A stretch of DNA of 64,000 nucleotides from assembly GCA_902777385.1 (NCBI GenBank), contig CACYTP010000009.1, forward strand, positions 1 through 64,000. Reading direction: 5' to 3'. This document shows positions 26,699 to 36,576 of the stretch, one piece after another (position 1 is the stretch's first letter; each line of letters starts with the position of its first letter). The notes beneath the pieces were generated by a model, which was not told the DNA's origin, ran no database searches, and saw only the letters and a program-made list of their open reading frames with translations. The translations under genes were made by a program, and so were the position numbers. The stretch comes from an uncultured bacterium. GTDB lineage: Bacteria > Cyanobacteriota > Vampirovibrionia > Gastranaerophilales > Gastranaerophilaceae.

Positions 26699-27640
26699 TT
26701 ACCCTTTCTTGTTAATAATAGAAAAAACTTCATCTGCATAAGGCACAGATTTGACAGCACCTATTCCTTTTGCCTGAAGCCCTGCAACAACACTTGCCAA
26801 TTTTGAAGCTTCTACAGGATTATATCCATGAGTAATACCATACATAAATGCACCATTGAAGGCGTCTCCGGAGCATGTTGTATCTACAACCTCATGTGTA
26901 TGGAATTCTACAAATTCTATACTACCGCCATAACCTACATAATAACCGCCTTTTTCACTTGACTTCAGAATAACAGTGCTTACACCAAAATCCATTAATT
27001 TTTTTATAATATTCTCTACAGAATCAAGTTCAAGAATACTCCCTGTATCATACTTGGTACTCATAAATAATATGTCAATATAATCTATTACGTTATTAAA
27101 GTTTTCTCTTGCACTTTCCTGTGTATGTATCATTGAAGAATAATTCGGGTCATAAGCCGTCAAAATTGAATTTTCCTTGGCACACTTATATGCTTTGACA
27201 ACTGCTTCAGCAGATGACAAAGATATAGACTGTGTTATTCCTGTAGAATATACAATTTTTGAATTTTTTATATAATCCTCTGAAATATCATCAATAGACA
27301 ACTTAGACTGAGCAACTTTTTTCCTGTAATATAACAATTCTTTTTCTTCAACACTTGGACGAGTTACAAAATAAAAACCGTTAGGCTCATTAGCAATTTT
27401 TACCTGAGAAATATCTAAACCTTCAGATGCCCAACTATCCAATAAATAATCTTTAAAAGGATCGTTTCCAACACGAGTTATAAATCCGACATTTGCACCT
27501 AATCTGGATGCAGCAACAGCAGAAACTAAAGAATCCCCGCCGTAGTATTTATGCAAACATTCGGTATCTGCGAGTTTCTCATCACTTGAAAGTTCTATCA
27601 AACTTTCTCCAATTGTTATAATATCCAACTTTTGTTCCAT
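26699..27640 (-). CDS. kdgK: PfkB-family sugar kinase, probably 2-keto-3-deoxygluconate kinase
   Basis: 313 residues of the ribokinase/PfkB fold. GGDSLVSAVAASRLGANV near residue 35 and the catalytic anion-hole motif DTTCSGDAFNGAF (about 252-264, Asp as base; DTxGxGD in most members) are clear. The gene lies seven bases upstream of csaB and eight bases after a KDPG aldolase. This makes KDG to KDPG the likely reaction (inference from context), feeding pyruvate and glyceraldehyde-3-phosphate. Fructokinase activity remains possible. Confidence 0.85.
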   Translation of the reverse strand: MEQKLDIITIGESLIELSSDEKLADTECLHKYYGGDSLVSAVAASRLGANVGFITRVGNDPFKDYLLDSWASEGLDISQVKIANEPNGFYFVTRPSVEEKELLYYRKKVAQSKLSIDDISEDYIKNSKIVYSTGITQSISLSSAEAVVKAYKCAKENSILTAYDPNYSSMIHTQESARENFNNVIDYIDILFMSTKYDTGSILELDSVENIIKKLMDFGVSTVILKSSEKGGYYVGYGGSIEFVEFHTHEVVDTTCSGDAFNGAFMYGITHGYNPVEASKLASVVAGLQAKGIGAVKSVPYADEVFSIINKKG

Positions 27641-27647
27641 TTTATAC

Positions 27648-28250
27648 CTACAATTTTTTTAGCAAATATTTTGCTCTTGTTGTAATTTCAGAATAGGAAT
27701 GTCCTTGATACAAATCTCGTCCTACACCAACTGCATAAGCACCTGCATTTAAATATGCCGAAACTTCATTTAGCTTTACATTACCCTGTACAAGAACTTT
27801 TAAAAACGGCATCGGTCGTAACAAATCCTCAACATAAAGTACTCCGCCTAAAGAAGTTATCGGATACAACTTAATTAGAGGGACTCTTGCTTTCCAAGCC
27901 TGATAAGCCTCATTTGCAGTAGAAGCTCCTGCAATAAGAGGAATATGACGATCTTTTGAAATTTTAACCAAATTCATTTGAAAAATTGGGGAAGATAACA
28001 ATTTTGCACCTGACTGTATAGCCGCATTTGCCTGAAATGAAGTTATTATTCCACCTGCACAAACATTTACAATATCTTTCACTTCATTTATTGCATCATA
28101 AATCTCCGGAGTTTCAACATTTATCTCCACAATTTTTATTCCTGCCGAAGCAAACGCTTTAGCCATATTAATAACATTATCCGGTTTATTGTTTCTTATT
28201 ATAGGAAAAACTTTCTCTTCTCCCAGTATTTTTATTAAATCTTTGTTCAT
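27648..28250 (-). CDS. eda: KDPG/KHG aldolase
   Basis: Class I aldolase of the lower Entner-Doudoroff pathway that splits 2-keto-3-deoxy-6-phosphogluconate. At 200 residues it has family length. FPIIRNN (residues 15-21), VEINVETP with the catalytic Glu, the CAGGIIT strand (VGAGTVL in most members, so divergent) and LIKLYPI with the Schiff-base Lys are visible. AAAAGGAC precedes the ATG. First gene of an operon with the kinase and csaB, divergent from the cyclase gene. Confidence 0.92.
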   Translation of the reverse strand: MNKDLIKILGEEKVFPIIRNNKPDNVINMAKAFASAGIKIVEINVETPEIYDAINEVKDIVNVCAGGIITSFQANAAIQSGAKLLSSPIFQMNLVKISKDRHIPLIAGASTANEAYQAWKARVPLIKLYPITSLGGVLYVEDLLRPMPFLKVLVQGNVKLNEVSAYLNAGAYAVGVGRDLYQGHSYSEITTRAKYLLKKL

Positions 28251-28308
28251 AAATTGTCCTTTTTATAAAAGTATTATATCATAAATTAATAAGAGGGCTA
28301 TTCTTAAC

Positions 28309-30345
28309 ATGAAAATATTTAAATCAACAGGATTTTTTCTTAAAGCATTTTTTATAATAGTATTTATGGCAATAGTTACACTCTTCGTAACAATAGAATT
28401 TTTAGAACCGTTTGCCTACAATTTTATGACTAAATACTTCATGACTGAGTCCGCAAATGCTTCAAATAACACTGTTTTAATTATGATTGATGATAAATCA
28501 ATATCTTATCATCGTTGGCCATGGCCAAGAGAATATTATGGGAAAATATTTAACTATTTAAATGAATATTCAAAAACCAAAGTAATTGGGTTTGATGCAA
28601 TAATACCCGGACTTGATAAAGATAACCCTCAATCAGATGAAAACTTTTTTAAAGCTGTTGCCAATACCCCAAATCTTGTAGTAGGATTTCAACCAATGTT
28701 AGACTTAACGACAGATAAGGATAAGATACAAAATTACTTAGATAAGTTTTTTAACAAGTTTTACAATATTGATATAATCAATAATAACCCAATTCCATAT
28801 ACAAAATACAATGCAATGATAGAATATCCGGACAAATATCTGAGAGCAGCTAAAAATATGGGTTCAATAGCTGTTCCTACAAACAATTACGGATATGTAA
28901 CAATGATGAATCAGATTGTGTCTGTAAACGGGGATTATTATCCGTCTCTTGCATTAAGGATGTATATGTATGAAAAAGGGTTAAAAAATATTTTACTTAC
29001 CCCGTATGCGATAATATCTGATGAAACAGGATTATATATTCCAGTAACTCCAAACAGAGACGGAATGCAAAATTATATTCGATATTACGGCAAGTACAAT
29101 AAAGAGCAGGATAGCTTTGCAAAACTGTTCAAATATATCTTTAGCAGATATAGCGATGTAGCATTTAATGATGAAGGGATATACACACATAAAAAATATT
29201 CCGCCTCTGATATTTTAAGGTCGTATGACTTAATAAAGCAAGGTAAAAAACCTATAATTAATCCTCACGAATTTGACGACAAAACCGTATTTATAGGTGC
29301 TAATGCAAAAGCACACTCACTGAGTCTGGAAGATGCAATAGCTACACCGCTTGACAGCAGTCATCCCGGACCGGATATTCAGGCAACAAACTATGATAAC
29401 ATAAAATATAATCAGTTTGTCAGAGCAACAAACGGGATAGAATTACTAATAATTTGCACCGCAGCAATAATAATTACGTTGATTTTGATAGCTAAACTTT
29501 CGTTGTTTAAGTCGCTGTTAATGTCCATATTTCTGGCAATAATCTATTGCATAACATCAGCGATATGCTATACGCATGGTTACGCACTTATACTTGTACC
29601 CCCGATTGCACTTCAACTTGTATCATCAATATTCGGATACTCATATAAATATATAATTGAAGGCAGAAATAAAGAAAAAATAAAAGTTGCTATGGGAAAA
29701 TACATTTCTCAAGACATAATGCAAAACATTGTAAAAGACATTGATAATATTAAGCTTGGGGGTAAACGTGCAACGGTAACGGTCCTATTTGCTGACATCA
29801 GAGGCTTTACAAGTATGAGCGAAAAAATGTTACCTGAAGAAGTATCTAATATTTTAAATGAATACTTTACGGAAATAGAACCTATTATTACCGAACATAA
29901 CGGTGTAATTAACAAATTTATAGGGGATGCTGTTATGGCAATATTCGGTGAACCGATACAGGATCTTAATCATCCTGTTAATGCCGTAAAATGTGCATAC
30001 GCAATGCTAAAGAAAGTTCGGGAATTACAGGAAAAATGGTTATTTGAGGGTAAGCCCAAAATAGAAATAGGCGTTGGAATTAATACAGGTGAGGCATTTG
30101 TAGGCAACATCGGTTCGGAAAAAAGACTAGAATACACCGTAATCGGAGATACCGTAAACCTTGCAAGCAGAATAGAGCATTACAACAAAGTCTACCACAC
30201 AAACCTTTTAGTTAGTAGTTCAACCTACAAATACATCACAGATATAGCGGATGTTATAAAAATCAGCGAAGTAACAATTAGAGGTAAAGCTAAAAAAATG
30301 GATATATATGAAGTTCTCAGATTATCGGACAAAAAATCAAAATAG
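28309..30345 (+). CDS. CHASE2-domain class III adenylate cyclase
   Basis: 678 residues. A signal-anchor helix (about 9-32) is followed by an extracytoplasmic CHASE2 sensor (about 50-365; VLIMIDDKSISYHRWPWPREYY and KVIGFDAII are typical). Three membrane helices (about 375-450) lead to a cyclase domain (about 480-665). The two metal-binding Asp are in FADIRGFTSMS and FIGDAVMAIFG. Lys in NKFIGDA and Asp in YTVIGDTVNLASRIE form the adenine-recognition pair, so cAMP is the likely product. Divergent from eda; its stop abuts the stop of the convergent gene at 30346 with no gap. Confidence 0.93.
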   Translation: MKIFKSTGFFLKAFFIIVFMAIVTLFVTIEFLEPFAYNFMTKYFMTESANASNNTVLIMIDDKSISYHRWPWPREYYGKIFNYLNEYSKTKVIGFDAIIPGLDKDNPQSDENFFKAVANTPNLVVGFQPMLDLTTDKDKIQNYLDKFFNKFYNIDIINNNPIPYTKYNAMIEYPDKYLRAAKNMGSIAVPTNNYGYVTMMNQIVSVNGDYYPSLALRMYMYEKGLKNILLTPYAIISDETGLYIPVTPNRDGMQNYIRYYGKYNKEQDSFAKLFKYIFSRYSDVAFNDEGIYTHKKYSASDILRSYDLIKQGKKPIINPHEFDDKTVFIGANAKAHSLSLEDAIATPLDSSHPGPDIQATNYDNIKYNQFVRATNGIELLIICTAAIIITLILIAKLSLFKSLLMSIFLAIIYCITSAICYTHGYALILVPPIALQLVSSIFGYSYKYIIEGRNKEKIKVAMGKYISQDIMQNIVKDIDNIKLGGKRATVTVLFADIRGFTSMSEKMLPEEVSNILNEYFTEIEPIITEHNGVINKFIGDAVMAIFGEPIQDLNHPVNAVKCAYAMLKKVRELQEKWLFEGKPKIEIGVGINTGEAFVGNIGSEKRLEYTVIGDTVNLASRIEHYNKVYHTNLLVSSSTYKYITDIADVIKISEVTIRGKAKKMDIYEVLRLSDKKSK

Positions 30346-30756
30346 TTATATCTTGATTACTTTATCGTTTATAACAATCATCACAAGCTTATCTTCCAAG
30401 TTACGAACAAATTTGGCAATATAACTCTTGCTTGGAGAAGTAATTGACCTAAAATTTTCGGTAATAATTTTTTGTGCATTTACAATAGTAGTCTTTACTT
30501 CTCGGCTGTATTCCTGATTAAAGTCTTTATATGTTTCAATATAACCGTTATCTGTATAAAATTTATGCAAGTGGGACACTTTTCTGCCCAAATTGTCAAA
30601 ATTAACAGAATCAACAATTCTTTGATGGGAATCCATTACTACACGTTTTGTTCTTACCTTACCATCGTATGTTTCTTTAACAGTTGAATCACTGTCGGGA
30701 TTTGATATCACAAATCTATTGTTGCCAAAAGATATTTGGGAAACACTTAAAGCCAT
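30346..30756 (-). CDS. hypothetical protein with N-terminal ISFGN motif
   Basis: Not recognised. 136 residues, no signal peptide or membrane helix. The head MALSVSQISFGNNRF carries the ISFGN sequence also seen in the helicase at 49045-51405. The rest alternates short strands (TYDGKVRTKRVVMDSHQRIVDS, NLGRKVSHLHKFYTDNGYIETY) reminiscent of RHS/YD-type or beta-meander repeats. It begins four bases after mtaB on the same strand and may be cotranscribed. Confidence 0.6.
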   Translation of the reverse strand: MALSVSQISFGNNRFVISNPDSDSTVKETYDGKVRTKRVVMDSHQRIVDSVNFDNLGRKVSHLHKFYTDNGYIETYKDFNQEYSREVKTTIVNAQKIITENFRSITSPSKSYIAKFVRNLEDKLVMIVINDKVIKI

Positions 30757-30760
30757 ATTA

Positions 30761-32050
30761 TTAGAACTCCTTTATTTCAGCAGAAATAATACCATTATTA
30801 TGGCTAAGCATATTAGCATAAACAAAAGAATTTGACAAGTTCGAATTTTTTGAATTTAAAATCACTGTTAAATAGTTATCCGTAACTCCTTTAAGGAAGC
30901 CGGAATGCTTGTCCGGATGCTTTTCTACAAGAACTCTTGCCGTTTGCCCAATATTTTTATCAATGAAACTGTAATATTTTTCCTTAGAAATACTTTTAAT
31001 AATGTCCGCACGTTTCTCTTTAACTTTATCATCCACCTGAGAATTTAAGGTTTCGCCAACCGTCCCTTTTCTTACTGAGTATGGGAAAGTATGAATTTGA
31101 GTCAAACCGGATTTTTCTAAATTTGATTTTGTAATATTAAAATCATAATCGGATTCACCTGCGAATCCAACAATAATATCACTTCCTATAAATGGCAAAT
31201 CAAATTTAGAATTAATTTTTTCAATTATAGTCATAGCCTGTTCTACACTATAATGTCTGTTCATATTCACTAAAGTTTTATCGCAAAGAGATTGCAATGA
31301 TAAGTGAAAATGAGGACAAAATTTATCTGATTTTGACAAAAAATCAAGCATTTCATCTGTAATTTCGTCAGGATACAATGAGCCGAGCCGATAACGTTTA
31401 AGTTGAGTTTTTGCTTCAACGGCTTTTAACAAATCCAACAGTGTCATTCCAAACTCATTACCCCACAGCCCGATATGAATTCCTGTAAAAACTATTTCAG
31501 AGTATCCTTTTTCAACAAGGTTATTAATTTGTTCAATTATAAAATCCGATTTTGCACTGCGGCTGTTACCTCTTGCAAAAGGAATAATACAATAAGAGCA
31601 TCTGTTATTACATCCATCCTGAATTTTTAGGCTAGCTCTGGTTTTTGAGGTATCTGTGATAGGGACATAGGTAAACTCTCGTCTTTCCATAATATCAGAC
31701 ACGCAAATTTTTACTTTGTTCTCAATTACTTTTGCCATATTCAACTTTTCATCATTACCGACGACATAATCAATAAAATCATATTCAAGCAGACTAGCTT
31801 TTTCAATTTGTGCAAAGCAGCCGGTGAGAATATTTACAATATTTGAATTTTTATGTTTTGAATTTCTTAGGAGATACAAAGCCTCATTATCACTTTTATG
31901 AGTAACAGAACAGGAATTTAAAATATAAAAATCGGCATCTTCAATATTTTTTACTTCGCTATATCCGTTATTTACCAGATTTTCAGAAATAAGGGTTCCT
32001 TCAAACTGGTTTGATTTACACCCCATAGAATGTATTAAAAATCTTTTCAT
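30761..32050 (-). CDS. mtaB: tRNA t6A37 methylthiotransferase MtaB
   Basis: Radical-SAM enzyme converting t6A to ms2t6A at position 37 of ANN-reading tRNAs. The N-terminal UPF0004 domain holds three cluster cysteines (SMGCKSNQFE, LNSCSVTH, LTGCFAQ). The radical SAM motif is CNNRCSYC, followed by IPFARGNSRS; a TRAM domain ends the protein. GCKSNQ (GCKVNQ in most MtaB) favours MtaB over MiaB. I start at 32050 (MKRFLIHSMGC); the 22-residue upstream extension is a Tyr/Leu run with no site. Confidence 0.9.
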   Translation of the reverse strand: MKRFLIHSMGCKSNQFEGTLISENLVNNGYSEVKNIEDADFYILNSCSVTHKSDNEALYLLRNSKHKNSNIVNILTGCFAQIEKASLLEYDFIDYVVGNDEKLNMAKVIENKVKICVSDIMERREFTYVPITDTSKTRASLKIQDGCNNRCSYCIIPFARGNSRSAKSDFIIEQINNLVEKGYSEIVFTGIHIGLWGNEFGMTLLDLLKAVEAKTQLKRYRLGSLYPDEITDEMLDFLSKSDKFCPHFHLSLQSLCDKTLVNMNRHYSVEQAMTIIEKINSKFDLPFIGSDIIVGFAGESDYDFNITKSNLEKSGLTQIHTFPYSVRKGTVGETLNSQVDDKVKEKRADIIKSISKEKYYSFIDKNIGQTARVLVEKHPDKHSGFLKGVTDNYLTVILNSKNSNLSNSFVYANMLSHNNGIISAEIKEF

Positions 32051-32176
32051 AAGCCAATAATATTGTAAATATAAATAAATGTAAACATTTATAAACAAGT
32101 ATATGAAAAATAGCAAAAAATTTTACTTTTAACATTTACTATAATATAATTATTTTACGAAAGTGTAGGTGTATAT

Positions 32177-32992
32177 ATGCAAATATCAGCAATTTCATCC
32201 GCAAACAGCTTCGGCAGAGGCTATGGCATTTCAGATGAAGACGCACAAAGAATAGCTTTAAGTACAGCTTTAGAAAAAGCTGAAAAAAGACGTAATCGTA
32301 CAAAGTTAGCTTACGCATCAATTCCTGTAATTGCTGGCGTAGCAGCAGCAGCATTAACCAGAGGGAAAATGGGAATGATAATTACAGAGGCAAACGAAAG
32401 GTTAGTCCAAAAGATGCCTCCTGTATCCGAATTCCTCGGTAAAACCGTAACAGGTAAAGCAGCTAAAGTTTCAGAAGGTTTAAAGAGTGCAGGTAACTGG
32501 TTTGGCTTAATGGGAGTTGCTGCACTGGGCGGATTAGGCATAAGAGCGGCAGCAAATAAATCTGACGGATACAGAAACTTCAGATTAAATCATCCTGTAA
32601 TGACATTCTTAGGTGATATGGCTTTATTTGCAGGTGCTGTATTGGCTTTACCTCTAGGCGGACAGAAATTATATTCTAAATTCAGTCCTGAATTTCAAGC
32701 AGGCGTAGCAAAGAAAGTTGGTAAAATCGCTGATAAATTCAACGAAGTAAAAACTCCGAAATTTATTAAAAATGGTATTGATGCTGTCGCAAAACACATA
32801 CCTGATGCAATCAAAAACATTCCGGCTAAAATTTCAGAATATACTCCTGAAGCGATAAAAGATTTCGGAAAAGGACTTTTAAAGTATGCTCCTGAAATCA
32901 CATTGTTTACAACGTTCTTCTCTTCATTATCAGAACCATCGAGAGTGAAGGCAGACTTTGTTAAAGAATATAATAATATAAAAAATGCTTAA
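32177..32992 (+). CDS. lineage-specific membrane protein with N-terminal SFGRG
   Basis: Not recognised. 271 residues: a Ser/Ala head with SFGRG (residues 11-15), a basic helix, then hydrophobic helices (about 45-62, 110-125, 140-160). A Lys/Ile/Pro-rich amphipathic stretch (IPDAIKNIPAKI, TPEAIKDFGKGLLKYAPEI) and a last hydrophobic segment follow. General build is like the genes at 58207 and 61899: several Ala/Gly-rich helices and charged spacers without a signal peptide. AAAGTGTAGGTG precedes the ATG. Ends at a shared terminator. Confidence 0.65.
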   Translation: MQISAISSANSFGRGYGISDEDAQRIALSTALEKAEKRRNRTKLAYASIPVIAGVAAAALTRGKMGMIITEANERLVQKMPPVSEFLGKTVTGKAAKVSEGLKSAGNWFGLMGVAALGGLGIRAAANKSDGYRNFRLNHPVMTFLGDMALFAGAVLALPLGGQKLYSKFSPEFQAGVAKKVGKIADKFNEVKTPKFIKNGIDAVAKHIPDAIKNIPAKISEYTPEAIKDFGKGLLKYAPEITLFTTFFSSLSEPSRVKADFVKEYNNIKNA

Positions 32993-33011
32993 GAATTAAG
33001 AATAGTTGTTG

Positions 33012-33038
33012 AAAAGACCGTTTTATAAACGGTCTTTT
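33012..33038. terminator. bidirectional terminator
   Basis: AAAAGACCGTTT pairs over 12 bp with AAACGGTCTTTT around TAT, with T and A runs outside. It separates the convergent ends of the 32177 gene and the dusB - tRNA-Pro unit. Confidence 0.9.
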
Positions 33039-33079
33039 TTTATTAATTTTAAAAAATATCGAAAAATCTCACAGAAAAA

Positions 33080-33153
33080 TCGGAATGACAGGATTTGAAC
33101 CTGCGACCCCCGCGACCCGAACACGGTGCGCTACCAAGCTGCGCTACATTCCG
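33080..33153 (-). tRNA. tRNA-Pro (anticodon CGG)
   Basis: On the minus strand: acceptor CGGAATG/CATTCCG with discriminator A, D arm GCGCAGCTTGGTAGCGC, anticodon arm CCGTG-TTCGGGT-CGCGG with anticodon CGG, and T arm with GTTCAAATC. The C1-G72 pair and G-rich anticodon are typical of tRNA-Pro. It lies 30 bases after dusB on the same strand and may be part of that transcript. Confidence 0.95.
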
Positions 33154-33183
33154 ATATATATAATATAACACAAAATAAAAATA

Positions 33184-34179
33184 TTAAGCAACAGGAATTT
33201 CATCTAATATTTTTATTATATTATCATAATTATCTTCAACAACAAGAATAGAACGAGCTTTAGCGGCATTTTTAATACCGGTTATATAAAATGAATAAAA
33301 TTTACGCATGAACTTTATACCGACTTGTTCCCCTCTTAGTTTAATCTCTTCATTTAAATGAATTTTTATAATATCAATTTTTTCTTTGATAGAAGGGGCA
33401 GGTAATATTTCACCTGTTGAAAAATAATGAGAAATTCTTGAAATAAGAGTAGGATCACCCATTGCTGCACGTCCTACTGCTACTCCATCTGCTTTTGAAC
33501 ATTCAATACACTTTATAGCATCCTCAACAGAACAAATATCGCCGTTTGCAAATACAGGAATATCAACGTTCTCTTTTAAAATTCGTATCTTTGACCAATC
33601 TGCATGACCTGAATACATTTGAGAGCGTGTTCTTCCATGAATTGTTATAAATTCAGCACCTGCTTCCTGCATCCTTTGCCCAAATTCAACATAATTCATT
33701 TCATCAGCAGTATAACCAAGCCTAAATTTGACACTTACGGGTTTATCCGTCCCCCCCTTAACCGCTTTAACTATATCCGCAGCCAAATCTGGATTTCTCA
33801 TTAAAGAACAACCATCCTGTCCTTTCACAACTTTATTTACAGGGCACCCCATATTAATATCAATCATATCAGCTTTTTCAGACAAATATTCAGCAGCAGC
33901 TTTCATTAAATGAGGTTTATGACCTGATATTTGAAAATTAATCGGATGCTGTTCATCATCAAGCTTAGTAATAACAGACTCTTTCACCTGTGCCAAGAAT
34001 TCAGAACTTATCATTTCAGTAGTTATTAGACAATCAGATGAATACCCCCTAACCAATTTTCGCATAACATAATCAGTAATCCCTGCCATCGGGGCAAGAG
34101 ATACCTTACTTTTAATAAGCTTTTGAACTCTGCTTTCACTATTTTTTATCGGCAACCGGTTTTGTTGACTGCTCAACAT
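33184..34179 (-). CDS. dusB: tRNA-dihydrouridine synthase
   Basis: FMN enzyme reducing uridines in the tRNA D loop. The 331-residue product has the TIM-barrel motifs LAPMAGITDYVMRKL (about 32-46), DINMGCPVNKVVKGQDGCSLM with the catalytic Cys (about 107-125), TIHGRTRSQMYSGHADW and FANGDICS plus GVAVGRAAMG. It is closest to DusB. Its ATG lies 41 bases inside the 3' end of the upstream TPR gene in another frame, implying coupling. A tRNA gene follows 30 bases after it. Confidence 0.93.
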   Translation of the reverse strand: MLSSQQNRLPIKNSESRVQKLIKSKVSLAPMAGITDYVMRKLVRGYSSDCLITTEMISSEFLAQVKESVITKLDDEQHPINFQISGHKPHLMKAAAEYLSEKADMIDINMGCPVNKVVKGQDGCSLMRNPDLAADIVKAVKGGTDKPVSVKFRLGYTADEMNYVEFGQRMQEAGAEFITIHGRTRSQMYSGHADWSKIRILKENVDIPVFANGDICSVEDAIKCIECSKADGVAVGRAAMGDPTLISRISHYFSTGEILPAPSIKEKIDIIKIHLNEEIKLRGEQVGIKFMRKFYSFYITGIKNAAKARSILVVEDNYDNIIKILDEIPVA

Positions 34180-36277
34180 ACTCTTTTAATTCCTTTGCTC
34201 TGCTTGCAGCATAAGTTTTGTATTCATCTTCAGGAACATCAGATGCTGCATATTTTTCATAAAATCCGTAAGCATCTTTATAATTTTCCATACTATCATA
34301 ATCTACAGCTATATTATAATTTATGATTTTTAAATCATCAGGCTTTATAGCTATCGCCTTTTTATAATCATTAATAGCTTCATCAAATTTTTTCTGAGAG
34401 TCAAATATCATTGCCCGGTAATATAAAGCATAGGCATTATTATCCTCACTTGCAATAATCTGATTTAACAAAGGCAAAGCCTGATCATAATTTTCTGAAT
34501 CATACAATACAATTGCCTGATCTAACAAATTTGATATTCCTGCTTTTTTTACTTCTGCTAAAAGTTTTTGAGCTTCTTTATTATTTTTGTTCAACAATAG
34601 TGCTTTTTCGGCATAGGCTTCTGCACTATCCCAATCTTCACCATCTGCATATAAGGCTGCAATATAATATGCAATTTCAGAATCAGCAGGCTTTAACTCA
34701 AGTGCCTTTTTATAATATATTATTGCATTTGCATTATCATCTAAATTTTGATAAGCGGATGCAACAGCCAACATTGTATCTGAAGTGGCAGGAAGAATTT
34801 TTAAATATTCGGCAATTGCCGTTTCATAATCTTTATTATTAAAGGCTTCCGCAGCTATATCAAGCTGATTACTTAATATAGTCTCATTAATATCTTCAAT
34901 AGCCTTCGCAATCAACTTATTGTCCGGGAATTTCTTTTCAGCTGTATTCAATATACTTAAAGCATCTTTATAGTTTTTGTTTTGAGATTCTGTTATCGCC
35001 AAATTTAAATATATCTCGCCTGTAGTATCTTTTGGCAGTAAATAATTATACAATATTTTTGCATCATCAAGCTTACCCTGCTTATGTAAATCCAAAGCAT
35101 AAGAATAAAGCATATCTGTTGTATCAATACCGTTTGCATTTTTGTTCAAATATTCTATAAATGCCTGAGGAGACATAGTAGTTTTTGCTGAATTAAACAA
35201 TTCATTCTGAACAATCGTATTACCGGGATCCATTGATAAAACTTTTTTATATAACTCCTGAGCAGCTCTGTCATCACCTAATGCAGATTTACATTGAGCT
35301 TTATAGATATTCGCATTAATATTGTTTGGTTCTAAAATTAAAACTGAATCATAAGCTATTATCGCAGTTTTATAATCACCTTTTTGCTGATACAATGTTC
35401 CTACATTTATACGGGTACTTATATTTGAAGGGCTAAGCTGTTCCGCTTTTTTATAATGCTCAAGTGCCTCATCATATTTTTCTTGTTTTTGTAAAATAGC
35501 ACCCAAATTAGCATTCAAATCAGCATCTGACGGGCTATCCTCCAATTTCTTTTTGTATATTCTTTCCAGAGCATACAACACATCTTTATTATCGTTACTT
35601 TTTGACAAAATGTAGTTATATTCCTCAACTGCAGCCTCTTCAGAGCCTAATTTGTCAAGTAATTTTGCATAAGCCAATCTTAACTGTATATCAGAAGGAT
35701 CAACGGCAATAGCCTTACGGTAATATTCAACTGCCTTTGGTTCATTACCGAGAATTTTCATAATATCACCAATCTGGTTATAAACACTCTTGACTTGAGA
35801 AGATTCGCCCAATGATTGGCTGAATTCATAAGCTGCAGCAGAAAAATTTCCTTCAGCACGCAATTCTTTTGCCTTATTAAACCTAGACAGTGCAGTTCTA
35901 TCAAACTTTAACATATTTAAGCAAGTATTAAGATTTTGTGTAACAGGACCAATAGCAGAAGAAACCTGTGCATTATCTCCGGTAGGATACATCTGCATAT
36001 AAAATAATGCACTTCTGTAATCATCAGCCGCACTACTCCAATTTTTCTCAGTATTTGCATAATGCTGTCCTCTGGACAGGTATGCATTAATTATCTGAAT
36101 TCTTGCAGAATTATCTTTATAATTTATCCTTAGTGCATTTTTAAATTCAGTAATGGCACCTGAATACTGATAATTAGATAAATATTCCGTACCTAAGTCG
36201 AAATGCTCTTTAAAGTCAGCAAAAGCCGGATTTGATATTACTAATAAACTAAGTAAAATTACTAATTTTCTGTTCAT
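34139..36277 (-). CDS. exported long tetratricopeptide-repeat protein
   Basis: 712 residues with a signal peptide (1-20, ending NPAFADF) and some fifteen TPR units through the rest (for example YEFSQSLGESSQVKSVYNQIGDI, AVEYYRKAIAVDPSDIQLRLAYA, AIIYYKKALELKPADSEIAYYIA). TPR arrays of this length scaffold envelope complexes. Nothing shows the partner. ATGs near the end overlap dusB by 41 bases. The region upstream holds the terminator of a tiny gene on the same strand. Confidence 0.85.
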   Translation of the reverse strand: MNRKLVILLSLLVISNPAFADFKEHFDLGTEYLSNYQYSGAITEFKNALRINYKDNSARIQIINAYLSRGQHYANTEKNWSSAADDYRSALFYMQMYPTGDNAQVSSAIGPVTQNLNTCLNMLKFDRTALSRFNKAKELRAEGNFSAAAYEFSQSLGESSQVKSVYNQIGDIMKILGNEPKAVEYYRKAIAVDPSDIQLRLAYAKLLDKLGSEEAAVEEYNYILSKSNDNKDVLYALERIYKKKLEDSPSDADLNANLGAILQKQEKYDEALEHYKKAEQLSPSNISTRINVGTLYQQKGDYKTAIIAYDSVLILEPNNINANIYKAQCKSALGDDRAAQELYKKVLSMDPGNTIVQNELFNSAKTTMSPQAFIEYLNKNANGIDTTDMLYSYALDLHKQGKLDDAKILYNYLLPKDTTGEIYLNLAITESQNKNYKDALSILNTAEKKFPDNKLIAKAIEDINETILSNQLDIAAEAFNNKDYETAIAEYLKILPATSDTMLAVASAYQNLDDNANAIIYYKKALELKPADSEIAYYIAALYADGEDWDSAEAYAEKALLLNKNNKEAQKLLAEVKKAGISNLLDQAIVLYDSENYDQALPLLNQIIASEDNNAYALYYRAMIFDSQKKFDEAINDYKKAIAIKPDDLKIINYNIAVDYDSMENYKDAYGFYEKYAASDVPEDEYKTYAASRAKELKEYVEQSTKPVADKK

Positions 36278-36377
36278 TACTAGCCCTCACACACAATATA
36301 CTAATACAAGAATAAAAATTTGTATATATTCACCTATCTAAAACCAACGGATATTTAATATTTATTAATTATTACAA

Positions 36378-36406
36378 AAAAATCCCCGAATATATCGGGG
36401 ATTTTT
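36378..36406 (-). terminator. terminator of the small gene at 36424
   Basis: AAAAATCCCCGA pairs with TCGGGGATTTTT over ATATA. It lies just after the stop of the small minus-strand gene and before the long TPR gene. It is symmetrical enough to work in either direction. Confidence 0.85.
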
Positions 36407-36423
36407 AAGTTAATTAACTTTAA

Positions 36424-36576
36424 CTATTCAAAATCAGCTTTTGAAATTAACACCATAAATTCATCAAACATTTCCTGCAACGGTAATGTAATAGACGAAA
36501 CTTCTGATAAGCACATCTCAGAAGATATCATATCCAACTCTTCTTCTGAATGTGAAGTTTGGGTAAATGTTTTCAT
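36424..36576 (-). CDS. very small acidic hypothetical protein
   Basis: About 50 residues, MKTFTQTSHSEEELDMISS onward, rich in Glu, Ser and Met, with no hydrophobic segment. AGGAG lies ten bases before the ATG at 36576; the ATG at 36585 is only one base from it. The short gene is followed at once by a strong terminator, which supports real expression. Function unknown; could be a small regulator or adaptor. Confidence 0.5.
   Translation of the reverse strand: MKTFTQTSHSEEELDMISSEMCLSEVSSITLPLQEMFDEFMVLISKADFE

Noticed and set aside
34513-34842. 109-codon plus-strand frame opposite the long TPR gene
   Set aside because: Leu/His/Gln-rich antisense shadow of repeated TPR codons.
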